A stretch of 64,000 bases of DNA from Dichomitus squalens LYAD-421 SS1 (GCF_000275845.1 NW_006766921.1:222120-286119), one strand, 5' to 3'; counted from the stretch's first letter, positions 32,707-44,572 are shown. The notes: generated by a model from the letters alone, not told the origin. Numbers and translations: made by a program.

Positions 32707-34369
32707 CTATACGAAGTCGTCTCTCGATATTTTTCTTGCTACAACGGTGTATAAGTCCCGCTCCTCGACTCTGTGTTGAGCCGAATCATGCGTGGCGTCT
32801 TGCGCATATCTTCTTACGTGCAGTCTCTCCGGACGCGATACTGAAGACGGGTCCCTGGGTGGTGATCGGGTGGGGGAGAGAGGTATTGGCGAGAGGTCGA
32901 GATAGTGCGAAAAGACATCATCGTTGATGTTGGCGTTGTGGTAGCTCTCGACCTTTATGCGATCCACGTCTTCCGACGCATGGGCGGGACGCCTTCGGTC
33001 ATCCCTCCGTTTCAACCGGCCCCAATCCTCCTCTTCCTCCGCGATGTACCGCCGTCGCCCGTACGTGGCGTACCTGCTCTCCCGACCACCGTCGCGGGGT
33101 TGGGGGAGCCCGATGGGCGACTCGCGATACAGGCCCGCGGGGACGGTCGTGCGCCGCGCCTGGCTCCTGCTCGCATAGAACGGCTCCCGCGTCGGGCGGC
33201 GCGGCTGCGCAGGCCTGTGCAGGTACGCGCCAGCGGGGCCGCTCCGGCCCGACGCGACGCTGCGCCCGTCGTCGGATCGCGCGACGTACGTCTCGTCGTC
33301 GGCGTGGTGGTGGGAGTGGGAGTGGGAGTGGGAGTGCGGATGGAGGTGGTGCTGGGACACCCCGCGTCTCCAGGCGCGCATGCGGCTCACGCTCGTCGAC
33401 CGGACGGAGTCCTGTCGTTGCAGGGAGGCGGAGGCGGAGGCGGCGGGGGACCGTCCGGGCGCGGGCCCGCGACCCAGGTTCGTGAAGCCCAGGCCGACGA
33501 GGTCGAGCGTGGGCTGGCGGGAGAGCGTCTGGCGTGCTTGGAGGGCGTCCTGCTCTTTGCGGCGCTCGGCACGCAGCCTGCGACGTTGTTGGTAGGCCAG
33601 GCCCCCTGCGCAGAGGAGGGCGGAGCCGACGAAGGAGAGGGGTACTGCGTATGCCGCGGTTGGGGTAGGCATGCGAGACTCTTCGAGAGATGGCGCCTGT
33701 TGCGATGAGGTGGAAGGTTGGGGAACGGAGCTGGGGGACGATGGAGGGCTTGACGGGGCGGGAGTCGGGGTGGATGCGTCCTCGGCGGATGGCTGGGCTT
33801 CCATAGCGTGCACATCTGATGGATCCGTGTCATCATCGACAGACGCTGGCAAGACAGACACCGGGTGAGACGTAGGAGTGAGGTGTAAAACGCAGAACTC
33901 ACGCTGGTATGAGAAGGCGGGCGAAGCAGACGTCTCGCCGAAATCATCCTTCATCTCCAAGTAGCACTGGGAGGCTGTTGTGACATTGGGCAGGGTCCTA
34001 CGCACCATGGCGGATTACGTACTCAACAATTGCACTGCGACGGAATGAGCGAAGCACTTACATGTGGATCACAAAAGAGCCATCCGACTGCGATTGCTGA
34101 ACGGTAGGCCAGACAGCCGTTCCACAGGACCCGCCGGAAGCAGCTGCTCGCTTGTTGGTACCACCACCATTGAGCACGCACAGTCGGATCGAGGGAGACA
34201 CGACTGGTTTCTCCGCATCCCACTGTCCGACGATGGTATTCCCAGATCCATACGCATCGCCCCGCGAAGGGCTGATCCAGGTGACGTTCGCGGCTACCGC
34301 AGACGTCGCGAACAAGGCAAAGTGGAGGAGTCCACTCAGGAATAGCACCAGAGACGCGTCGCGGAGCAT
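32707..34369 (-). CDS. Kre9/Knh1-like type I membrane protein with cytosolic tail
   Basis: Three exons (34062-34369, 33903-33997, 32707-33845) encode about 513 aa. A signal peptide (LVLFLSGLLHFALFATSAVA) precedes one extracellular domain of the Ser-Thr-rich/Kre9-Knh1 N-terminal type: NVTWISPSRGDAYGSGNTIV, GQWDAEKPVVSPSIRLCVLN, three or four cysteines, ending in YLEMKDDFGETSASPAFSY. A Ser/Pro/Thr-rich stalk of about 60 residues follows, then a single membrane segment (AYAVPLSFVGSALLCAGGLAY) with a stop-transfer RRRLRAERRKE. The cytosolic tail is about 270 residues, Arg/Ser-rich, with an HSHSHSHSHHH tract. Family members in fungi act in cell-wall glucan assembly or remain uncharacterised. The long tail suggests a sensor or adaptor role, which is inference. 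Confidence 0.82.
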
Positions 34370-34619
34370 ATAGGGCAAAGACCCACAGGGTCGACGAGAA
34401 ATGACAGGAAATCGAGGCCAGCCCGGTATGAACGGCAGTGTCGCTAGAAGAAGAAGTGGTTGTAGTGCTGCGAAGGGGGATACACCATGGTGGCTGACGA
34501 TGCGCCTTCTTGTGGGCCTTGCGTGTGCAGGCTCGATCATGCGTTGACGCATAACGTATCCCGACTAGGTGTCCACTGTTCCAATACATCCTGCCGCGTT
34601 CTTGTTGACGAGCCTCGCC

Positions 34620-35066
34620 CTACGCGGGGGTGGAAGCCGTCGAATCGACCTCCATGTTCACATTCACGTGAGAAGATGAGATGCGACCGACTCGGTCCGC
34701 GAACTCGGCCAGCTGCTGCCTGAGACACGACATTATCATCAGCTATCCGGACCACAGAGACGGTACACACCTCTTGCGCTCCTTGAGCTTCTCCAACATC
34801 TCGATGACTTCGTCCTGCTCTTCCACCGAATGGTCTCCGCCAGGAAGTGTAGTGGCGTAGTCATGAGCCTCCTTGAGCGCATCCTTGAACTCCTTCGTCT
34901 ACGTATCCGCACACGTCTGAGCACCTTGCAGCACCATATTGAGAATTCTCCTTACAGAACGAACTAGAGCCTGCCGTGCTTGCGGTGTCAAGGAACCCTG
35001 ATCCTGGGTAGCCAGCTCTAAAACGTTCGTAAGCTTGAGAGTGAGAGATTCGAACAGTGCAGTCAT
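34620..35066 (-). CDS. MED9: Probable Mediator complex subunit 9
   Basis: Three small exons (34956-35066, 34771-34898, 34620-34719) give about 112 aa. It is easy to miss because no exon exceeds 130 nt. All joins keep frame through GT-AG introns of 57 and 51 nt. The protein is nearly all helix: ALFESLTLKLTNVLELATQ, TPQARQALVRSTKEFKDALK, EEQDEVIEMLEKLKERKRQQ, then a short polar tail. Size, the two-helix layout and the EEQ--I-MLE-L--RK pattern fit Med9 (yeast Cse2), a middle-module Mediator subunit that links RNA polymerase II to activators. The assignment is by remembered pattern and is not certain; other small helical hairpin proteins could look alike. Confidence 0.6.
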
Positions 35067-35764
35067 TGTCTCAGTAAATGTTATGTGTTATGGTGGGAGG
35101 ATGCAGACAAGGATCGTCCTCCAGGACCTCCACCGCCCCTCCGGCCCGTCTCATGCGGTCACGTGGCCTGGGAGGCGTCTCCCGGTCTACTCTCTCAGCT
35201 GGGTCTTAACCTCGCCCTCTTCAACTCTGGGTACATGCTGCAGAACATTGCTCCTTGACATCACCAACGCGACCTACAGCTACAAGAGGAGTATGCGAGG
35301 AAGGCAAACGTCTCCTTAGTTAGGGGTCTCAAAGTACCACTAGCCGACCCCGGGGAGAATGAGTCAAGCCTACAAGCACAATGGCTCAAGATTTGATCAT
35401 GGTCACCAACCCGCGAGTGGTGTCTTCTTCGCAATCTGCCAGACGATACAGCACGTCGTGACTCTCCGCTTCTACTCGCCGTCTCGGACTACAGACCACT
35501 TGTTCACAGCGGGCTGCATTGTATGCCGCTATAAGTACTTGGGTTCTCCGGGCTTCGCGGATATGCCGAAAGACGCCGTGTGCGTCTCACCGCGTGGATC
35601 ACAGCAACTTGCGCTCTCACTCCCGGACACGTTGTCCCCCTGGCTCAAGACACACATTCGCTCATTCTATCCGCTGCATCCATATACCTCCACTGTTCTG
35701 CACGACTTGTCATCTCTTAACTGGTCTTGCTTTTCGCGCGATCGCCTCTGACAGCAGTCGTTGT
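35067..35764. other. Divergent region between MED9 and TRK genes
   Basis: About 700 bp. A 130-codon plus-strand frame (35359-35751) ends before the TRK start and has no motif. The region should hold both promoters; no specific site was recognised. Confidence 0.45.
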
Positions 35765-38700
35765 ATGGCCATTCTCGACTCGCTCAGGGACCACTACGCA
35801 CAAGTTCGACAGTGGATCGAAGATGAAGTCAACTTCTTCCGTCTGCACCTCGTATACTTCACATTCGTGCCTCTGATTGCTGCTGGGATATTCTATGGTG
35901 CCAATGGAGAGTTCCATATACGTAAGTGGTCTGTGTTGGACACGGTGTTTCAAGGAGGGACAGGCGACCCTATGTGGTCGTGCGATCGGGAGCAGACATC
36001 CCAGACGAGACGCTACCCATGCATGCCAATGAGCTGTCCCATTCGTTGGCTCGGCACAGCTGTGGTCCAAGGCGTCTCCGAAGGCTGTCAACGCTTCCGG
36101 CATTCAGGCCGCGGCCGTAAGCCTGACCACTGTCCTAGCGTATACCCAAGCTGTTTCGCTGTGTGAGTTGTGGTGCATGATGTCAAACTTAACGATATTC
36201 TGCAGCATTCATCGATGCTCTGTTCTTGTGCTATTCCGCACTCACCGTGACCGGGCTATCCACCGTCAACCTAAGCACCCTTACCGTCTTTCAACAAGCC
36301 ATCTTGTTTGTCTTGATGATCGGAGGCGATGTAGTGAGTACATGCTTCGAGTCGTACTAGTCCCAATACTCAACCATCACTCGTACGCCGTCCCCGACAG
36401 ACCATAGTCGCATGGGTAATGGTTCTGGTGCGCTTGCGCTACTTCCGGGCGCATATCATCGAAACGCACCGCAAGAAGACCATATTCCAGTCCTTCCGGG
36501 ATCGCGTAGGAGTTATTGTCTCCGGTGTAGGCAAATCCACTCCTGCTCGGCACCCAGAGGACGGGACGGAGAAGCACGAAACCTATGGCAGCCACGGAAT
36601 CCAAGCCTCGGACGGTATCGGCGCTGCGCTCGCTGCAGGCGGGGCCACCGGGCTTGGGCTAGGCATAGCGCTCGGGGCAGGCGACGATCAAATGGAGAAG
36701 GCGCACGCAGCGCAACTTGAGAGCGCGTGGAACGATTCACACTCGATACGGATCGAGGTCAACTCCCCGAGGTCGACCGCTCGCGCGTCGCCCTCGGAGG
36801 ACTTCATGACGCATGTAGGCACTGAGGAGCACGAGAGAGGTATCGTTGCGGACGTACACTCGTTCACATCGTCCCCGCGCTCCGGGGCCATTCCCTTGCA
36901 ATCACCTATCTCGCCCCCAGTACAGCGTATGCATTTTGCTGCCGGTGTGCAGGATGTTCCGAGCGGGAACATGAGGAGAAGACCTGGTTGGTTGGTAACG
37001 CCTCGTGTCATGGTGTTATTCTGACTGTGCGGAATTCGTCAGGCGTTCCCGTGCCGCGCCGGCGTACGATCATCGTTCCGCCCAAGATGGAGTACGCGCC
37101 GAACGGACAGCTCGTTCTCGGTCAGCGTGAGAAGGATCAGGGACTTGGTGGATTCCCCGGGCCCTTCATTCTGGGGAGACGCCTAGCAAGACGTTACTTC
37201 CCTACTCTCTATCGCAAGCTTTCGACGCTGGTGCATGTGGAGCCACGGCCTGCTCGGAAGGGAAAGCTGAAATGGCTGAGCGAAGGTCTCAGTGACCTGG
37301 TCATCGGGCGTAACTCGGAGTTCAACACCGATGAGCTCTCTGATGAGCAGCTGGAGGAGCTCGGTGGTATCGAGCGAGTACCTTTACTGTGGAGCCGTGG
37401 GGTTTTGGGTTACTGACAGACCTGCAGATACCGCGCGTTGCGCATGCTGAACTGGATCGTAATATCGGTGGGTCTTCACGTGCCTTTGAGATCCAGACTG
37501 TCTGACTCGACAGCAGTATTTCATCGGCACGCAACTGGTCTCGTTTACCTTGTTCGCGCCCTGGTTATCAACGACGCATGCCTACGATAACGTATTCAAC
37601 AGCCAGTTCCGCCTCGTGAATAAGTCATGGTATGTCAGAATGCTGACCCATGTTCGGACGTGAGATTAATCGTAGAGACAGGTTCGCAATTTTGTGAGTA
37701 TTTGCGAAGTAGATCGAGGCCGAAGCAATTGTTCATATAGGCTCTAGCCAGGTTGTTGGCTCGTATACTGGCGGAGGGATGAGTTTGGTTGATGCGTGAG
37801 TCCTGACGTCGTTGCGTCCCACTGACCATTCTAACTTCGCCGCCAGGGGGATGGTACCCTTCCAGAAGGCGTACCTCATGATCTGTGAGCGAGCTACATT
37901 CCTCGACTATGCTTGAGATCGACTAAGGCTCGTATAGTTGGCATGATGTTTGCTATCTTGGCGGGAAATCATGGACTGGTCAGTGTTCAAGTTCATGGAA
38001 GCATTATGTATTGGGCTGACGGGTATCTTTACAGCCCATCTTGTAAGCAAATATACTGCTCGACGCTATCTCACCATTTGACCCATACGCCATCATGAAG
38101 CTTGCGGTTGATCATGTATGTGTCTAGGACTCGTAATCTGGGTCATGTTGTCCTCATACACTTCGCAGTTGGATATGCACCAAGGTTGTCAAAGATGGAG
38201 GAACCAATGATCAAGTGCTTCATTTTCTGCTCGATCATCCTAGAAGGTGAGCTTGAAGTGTCCCATCCGTTGGTGTTTCGAGCACATCCCTCAAGCTGTA
38301 CAGATGCTTCCTGTACCTGTTTCCCTCCCATGTCACCTGGTTCCTCGTCGTTGTCTTGATATTGCTCACGTAGGTCGTTCAACCATTACACAAGCGAAGG
38401 GTATCGACATTCTTGTTTCACTTTGTAGTGCTATTGAATGGGCAGCGTTCATTGTCCTCAACATCGGCTTGGATGTGACATCCTCCCTGTCTGCGGGTGT
38501 CCGTGCACTGGCGGGCCTTTTTCAATCATTTGCTATCCGCGCGTCCGGCTTCGCCATCGTATCTCTTGCGTCTACTGCCCCATCATTCCAGTAGGTCTGC
38601 CTAACTGATCTCTAGAGGGTGTACTAACTTATGGTCGTCGTAGGTTCCTATGTGTCATCATGATGTACATCGCTATCTACCCCGTGAGTCCTTCATCCCA

Positions 38701-39489
38701 GACGATGATAGAGCCTGGCTGATGGGCCATGCAGGTTGCGCTTAGTATCCGTTCGACCAATGTGTGGGTATTTTGCGATTTCTCACATACATGCACATCT
38801 CATCTCTATGTCATATGCAGATATGAGGAGAAGAGTCTCGGCGTTTTTGAGCCTCCCGAAGTCGATGAGGATGAAGAGCCAAATCTTGATGAGAAACAAC
38901 CGCGCCGGGAACGCATCGGCAAGTATTTTGGATGGCACCTACGCCGTCAATTGGCCTTCGACATATGGTGGCTTGTTTCTGGCATCTTCCTTATCTGTAT
39001 TATCGAACGTACAAAGATCATGGACGACGTCAACGCGCCGTGGTTTAACGTCTTCCGGATAGGTGGGCGTTTCTGACAGATCTCAACCATGCTTCCGTTT
39101 TTCATCGCTCACCATGGGTTCTTCTTTCGCTATTAGTATTCGAGCTGGTCTCCGCTTTTGGCGGGATCGGCCTGACGTTAGGAATTCCGACGGAGAATTT
39201 CTCGTTCTGCGGCGCGTTTGGGCCGTTATCGAAACTGGTGGTCATCATCATCATGGTGCGCGGCAGACACCGCGGTCTTCCTGTCGCAATAGACCGAGCG
39301 AGTGAGTACTTGCAAATGCTTATCATGAGCGAGCTTGAACTCTGAATGACTTCCGGTTCTTCTCTAGTTTTGCTGCCTGAAGAGCTTGTCCCAGCTAATC
39401 ATGCAGCCTCGAGTCAAGCCGTCGCCAACTCAGCAACTCCCCTTCCATTAGATCAAGTGGGGGAGAAGGAGACTGGAGCGAAGACTTGA
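35765..39489 (+). CDS. TRK1: TRK-type high-affinity potassium transporter
   Basis: Twenty exons join in frame to about 806 aa. Plasma-membrane K+ uptake is inferred from four M1-P-M2 units with their filter glycines: SALTVTGLSTVNLS, QVVGSYTGGGMSLVDAGMVP, AIRASGFAIVS and ELVSAFGGIGLTLGIPTENF. The final segment is MVRGRHRGLPVAIDRAILLP, the hallmark end of fungal Trk proteins. The cytosolic loop between units 1 and 2 is long and disordered (exons 3-4), as in yeast Trk1. Exons after the first four: 37428-37467, 37517-37629, 37682-37693, 37748-37795, 37847-37884, 37938-37978, 38035-38042, 38101-38115, 38169-38246, 38304-38369, 38429-38590, 38644-38683, 38735-38763, 38821-39062, 39137-39301, 39368-39489. 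The earlier ones are 35765-35921, 36206-36333, 36401-36986 and 37043-37373. Odd features are exons of 8, 12 and 15 nt and a GC-AG intron at 37374-37427. The first intron (284 bp) is unusually long. Confidence 0.9.
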
Positions 39490-39914
39490 TGACTGCTTTG
39501 CTGACATATTTCTTAGTTAATGATGCATGACGTCCCTAGACTTACACTATTTTCGCTACCCATCCTAGAATTACGGGTACGCGCTCAGGACTGGAGGATT
39601 TATCGTAATGACCGATACCCTAATTCATTCTACATCTGACGGAATGGAGCCGCGAATATGAGCAAGCATTGGTATGCCCTCCCACGCGAACCGCACAAAG
39701 AACAGTCACGATCAATATGAGGGAATGAACCTGGAGTTCTCGGAGGAGTTTATCGGTGCTTGGCAAGAGCCTTGGATCCTAATAAAGCCAAACAGTGGCC
39801 GGCGAGCGTGGCGCGTACGCGTCGGCGCTTAACCGTACCAGGATCTCCGCATCCATCTCCTACTTGTAACGAGACCCTTCACAATCCCTCGTCTTCCACT
39901 GTTGGCTGTTTGAA
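39490..39914. other. Intergenic, TRK to CSN7
   Basis: About 425 bp between genes on the same strand. No gene or clear regulatory site was seen. Confidence 0.45.
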
Positions 39915-41137
39915 ATGGAGGTTGGAACGCAAAACATCGCCAAGCTGGAGCCCTTCCTGCTCATGTCCAAAGGGGCAAAAGGTGCCGCCGCAGCCAAGCT
40001 CATACAGGACGCCACTACTGCCCCTGGTGTGTTCGTCTTCGCTGAGCTACTTGAGCAGCCCAACATTCAGGAGGTATGTGATGTACAGTTCGACGTCTCT
40101 GACAGGAGAAGTTCACGTGTGGAGCGTGGTAGTTGTCGGGTCACGAGCAACACAACCGTTTCTACTCGTTACTCCAGCTCTTCTCTTACAAAACATACCC
40201 GGATTACCTTCGTTGAGTACATCATCTGGTTCAAAATAACCCTTTATTTACCCAGCGATGCATCCTTTTTCAGAGTACAAGGATGCTCTTCCACCTCTGA
40301 ACGAGGCGCAGATTACAAAACTCAAGCAACTCACGCTCGTCTCACTTGCACAGGACCGTCGGGTATGTTCTATGCGATTTATTCCCAAAATCTCGTTTCA
40401 CAATCGTTCGTCGTTTATTTGATCAGATCCTTCCCTATGACCAACTACTGCGCGACCTCGAGATGCCTACTATCCGTGACCTAGAGGATTTGATCATTGA
40501 CGCAATCTATCTCGACATCGTTAAAGGGAAGCTGGATCAGCGCGAGCAGCAATTTGAAATCGAGTACACAATGGGTCGAGACTTGGAGCCGGGAAAGTTA
40601 GAGCAGTTGCTTGTCTCATTGCAAAATTGGTGGGTTGCGGGCTTTTACTTCGAGCCCAGTGACTGATTGAGCTCTCACCAGGGCATCAACAACGTCCGCT
40701 ATCCTCGCTACCCTCGATGACAAGCTGTCCGAGATATCCAACCGCACCGCAACGTCGAAGAAGTACAAGGAGGCATACGAGAAGCAATACCAAGCAACGC
40801 TCAAAGAGGTGGTTGACAAGCAGAAGGAGCAGCGAAATGCGAACAAGCCGCCTGTGTACACCGGCCGTACGGGTCTTACGGCTGCTGGTCGGGCGGAGCT
40901 CGCCAATCAACGCGCACGCGAGGAGGCGGAGCAACGGGAACGCGAGAAGGCGCAACGGAAGGAGGCGGAGGAGGACAAGGACAGTATGGACGTCGACGAA
41001 CCTACAGACAGCAAAGGCAAGGGGCGCAAGTAAGTGCGTGCAACTGCTTCCTATGGTTTGGCTGATGACCGATGGTCTGTAGGCCTTCCGTGTCAGATTC
41101 CTCACAAGGGCAACAGCGCAAGAGAAATCGTGTTTGA
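39915..41137 (+). CDS. CSN7: COP9 signalosome subunit 7 (PCI domain)
   Basis: Exons 39915-40073, 40178-40211, 40256-40362, 40427-40629, 40682-41029 and 41083-41137 give about 301 aa. The PCI domain is recognisable by LEPFLLMSKGAKGAAAAKLI, VFVFAELLEQPNIQE, LFSYKTYPDYL, ALPPLNEAQITKLKQLTLVS, ILPYDQLLRDLEMPTIRDLE, DLIIDAIYLDIVKGKLDQRE and GRDLEPGKLEQLL, followed by a coiled, charged C-terminal tail with a basic end (QQRKRNRV). Csn7 is a scaffold subunit of the complex that removes NEDD8 from cullins. Relative to animal Csn7 about 15 residues are missing between PNIQE and LFSYKT. The simplest intron (40074-40177) leaves them out, and a small exon inside it could restore them, but no in-frame candidate was found. 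Confidence 0.88.
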
Positions 41138-41942
41138 GCTTGCTTCATCGCTTTCGTATCTGCGCATCGCACTCGTTGGTCCCCCCGGTTTGTCCGTACT
41201 ACAATTGTAACACTAGATCATTCTCAACATTCACTGCATTCTTCCTTGTGTACTGTGCCGATCTGAATTAGGATACAGAGGCCGTGATGATGCGTGTAAA
41301 CCTGTGTACACCCAATCCTCGCCACCGCGCTCTCCATCTTCTGCTGGACATGAGCGTTCACATGGTACTATGTACTTAAATACTAAGTCCAGTGAGTGCT
41401 TACCCCTCTCGTTACTAATTCAGGTGATAGAGCAGCAATCTTACATCCATGTACTTCCTCCGGTCACGCCGGATGCATCAAATCTGTCTAGCTCGCTGCG
41501 GCGTGAGTAACAGGGGCCGCCCATGGCATATCGATCTCGGGCTATGTACTTCCCAGCGATGATACTGACTTGAGTTTTCGGACGAGATGTGTCCAGCAGA
41601 CCCGTATGTGACAAGGCTTTACGCAATTCGGCGCGGTATTGATTCGCACCCGGTCGACAACAGCGAATAGGGCTCTGTCGAAGCCAAGATTTCCATCAAT
41701 TCATCATTATCAAAGCAAGTAACAACGCCGCCTTCCACCCGGTACTCGAGCGCCATATCAGCGGTCGGCTGCCCGAACCATGGAGCGTGTCAAGTACACA
41801 CTTCAATCGCCGAAGGTCTTCTTCGCGTCGAGATCTATCTATAAGCGACGTCGGAACGCTCTGCAAGGGCTGTACCGTATAAAGCGGGTCGTCTGTTGAA
41901 GCAATCCGTAGCACCCCGGCTTGCCGTTGTGCTTTGTCCACC
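41138..41942. other. Intergenic, CSN7 to carboxypeptidase
   Basis: About 800 bp with only short motif-free frames. The last 70 bp hold the core promoter of the carboxypeptidase gene. Confidence 0.5.
41878..41883 (+). promoter_or_regulatory. TATA box of the serine carboxypeptidase gene
   Basis: TATAAA lies 65 bp upstream of the ATG at 41943, a spacing usual for strongly regulated secreted-enzyme genes in fungi. Confidence 0.5.
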
Positions 41943-44435
41943 ATGGTGTCCTCTCGCCTTCACCTGTTACTCGGCATACTGCTCTTCTGTGCTGCTGGCA
42001 CGAGCGTCTTCGCCAAAAGCGCACTGAAGGGTATGAGCCAAGCGATGGACCTCCGGCGAAAGCAGATGGAGAGATTCCAGACGCTCATGGCTCCAGCCCA
42101 TACCCAAGCTGAATCTCTCGCCAAAAGGGATGCTCTAATAACTTTTAAAAACCCAAAAGCGAAGGAGTTCTACGTCGATGGTACCAAGATTCCCGAGGGT
42201 AGGTATATATGGAAATATTACTTCGCTCCACGATTGATCCGGTTTCCAGTGAACTTTGACGCTGGCCCCTCCTGGTCAGGCTTGTTGCCAATTTCCGGCC
42301 ATGCCAACGAGACGCGGAAATTGTTCTTCTGGTGAGTGTTCTCCGTCCAGAAGCACTGGTAGATCACTCAGAAGTCGGCGTACTGAAGGTTCTGGCCGAC
42401 GAACAATGCCTCGAACGTGAACGACTTATTGTTCTGGACTAACGGTGCGTCTCATTGTCCCATTCGCTTGATAATGTCTTCTTGATGGCAAGCGTTATAG
42501 GTGGTCCTGGATGCTCTTCCTTGGAGGGCTTCTTGCAGGAGAACGGCCCTATATGTAAGCGCTGAGACCTACCAGTTTAGAATCCATCTGATCACGAGGA
42601 CTAGCTTGGTCTTGGGGCCAATCGGAACCTACGCCGTAAGTTGTATCTGACTTCGTGAATTGAGAACCCTATGGTGACGTGTGTTCGTGCAGGAATCCTT
42701 GGAGCTGGACGAATTTGAGCAATGTACTTTGGGTTGAGCAGCCCGTCGGGGTAGGTTAAATTGCTCTCTCCCGGTGACTGAGCTCATTGTTACGAAGACC
42801 GGGTTTTCTCAAGGCGTACCCGACATCAGCAATGATGATGAGCTCGCTGCCCAAGTCGCAGGTTTCATGGAACAATTCTTGGAGGTCTTTTCCGAACTGA
42901 AGGGCAGCAACTTCTGGGTCAGCGGAGAGAGCGTGAGTCCCCATGGTCTTCAGTACCGTTCACATGCATGCTGACAGTGCGTTCCCAGTATGCAGGATAT
43001 TGTGAGTATTGATTTGGCATCATCCTGATAACTGGTTTGAACGGGGGAGTGCAGACGTTCCATACATCGCAAACTACCTCTACGAGCACCCCAACCCTCA
43101 CCTTCACCTTAAGGGCATCTGGATTTCTGACCCGACCATCAGTTGGTTCCTTGTTCAGTCTGAGATACCGGCTCTTCGCTTTGTCCAGGTAATTCGGTCG
43201 GCCGTCGATTGGACTTACTGCTCACGGACTTTTTGTGCAGGCAAACGAGAACGTGTTCCCTTTCAATTCCACCGTCCGCGCACAACTTCAAAACATTTCC
43301 GATGCTTGTGGCTTCACCGACTACCTCGACCATGTCACGTACCCTCCCACTGGGCTCTTGCCACTGCCTCGTGGAGCGTTCCTTGATCCGGACGGCACCG
43401 TAGACTTCGGTGACGACTGTGAGATCAACGGGCTGATACAAGAACTGGTCACAGAGTGAGTGGTCTGCCAGAATGTGATTCATTGCGAATGCTCAACTCG
43501 TTACGCAGGATCAACCCTGTGTTCGACATCTATCGAGTTACGGACACATTCCCGAGTCCCTGTAAGATCCTCGTATTACATCGTGGAATATTAGCTTGAC
43601 TATTTCCTCCCAGGGAGTGTTCTCGGCTTCCCTCAGTCGACCCAAAAGTTCATATACTTCAATAGGCAAGTACTTACAAAGCTACATAAAGTTTGGATAC
43701 GGACTGACACCATCTCGACAATGCATCAGGACTGATGTATGGCTATGTTCGCATTGGCTGAGTGCTGCTCTGACTCCGTCTTAGGTGCAAGACGCCATCC
43801 ACGCCCCCCACATTGATTGGGAGATCTGTTCTGAGGAGAATGTTTATGTCGGCTTTGGGGATACAAGTGTACCACCAGCGGCAAACAATGTCCTACCCAA
43901 TGTTATTGAGAAGAGCGAAAGGGCTGCAATCGTGCATGGTCTAGCGGTGAGTATACATACCTTCGTTTGCGTCCTTGGAATGTATGCTCATCTGTCCAAA
44001 CCGTCCTAGGACATGATTCTCATTGCCGAAGGCGCAAGGATCGCAATCCAGTCAGTCCATGCTAGGTATACAGCCTGCGGTAATCCTTCTGACTGGCTTC
44101 CTGCAGGAACATGACGTGGAATGGCAAGCAGGGTTTCCAAACGCCTATCGAGCCGGAGTCGTTCATTGTCGACAACATGGGGGTGTACGGTAACTACCAC
44201 ACCGAGCGAAACTTGACATGTGAGTCAGCACGCCGTTCTTGTCCTTCCTCTTGCTGATATCTTGGCCCCATGAAAGACGTCGAGTTCTACTACAGTGGAC
44301 ATCAGACTCCTCGTGAGTGCTCTTCGGACGCAGTTAGCACGCTATTGCTAACTGGGTTGTTCAGAATTCGTGCCTTGGGCTGCTTACCAGACGATTGCTT
44401 ACGTTCTGGGGAAGCGCGACTCGCCTTCGGCATAA
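41943..44435 (+). CDS. Secreted serine carboxypeptidase (peptidase family S10)
   Basis: Seventeen exons join to about 521 aa; the coding sum and every codon join are consistent. A signal peptide (LHLLLGILLFCAAGTSVFA) and a propeptide-like segment precede the alpha/beta-hydrolase core: LFFWFWPTNN, the oxyanion WTNGGPGCSSLEG, NGPISWSWGQ, LWVEQPVGTGFSQG, catalytic Ser in WVSGESYAGYYVPYI, Asp in HGLADMILIAEG and His in YYSGHQTPQFVPW. All triad residues are present. Such enzymes release C-terminal amino acids at acid pH, either in the vacuole or outside the cell. The signal peptide and the absence of a clear vacuolar signal favour secretion. Exon 8 (42989-43001) is only 13 nt, and the preceding intron falls directly after the catalytic serine codon. 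Later exons include 43241-43455, 43785-43946 and 44365-44435. Confidence 0.93.
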
Positions 44436-44572
44436 ACAGGATGGTTCTCTCAGCCGACCTGTGGAAATGTTTTCCCCTGGCGTTTGTTTATGTCTACTTG
44501 GTTAGTGGTAGTACTAGATGCCCCGTGGACAGCAAACGGAACAATACAGATGCCTAACGAACGAGTAGACGT

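Noticed and set aside
33290..33350. HSHSHS tract as a metal-binding domain or simple-repeat locus
   Set aside because: It is a short codon-level repeat within a disordered tail. Metal binding is possible but nothing else supports it.
35359..35751. Possible extra N-terminal exon or separate gene before TRK
   Set aside because: The Trk protein begins naturally at 35765. This frame has no membrane segment or motif and does not splice in.
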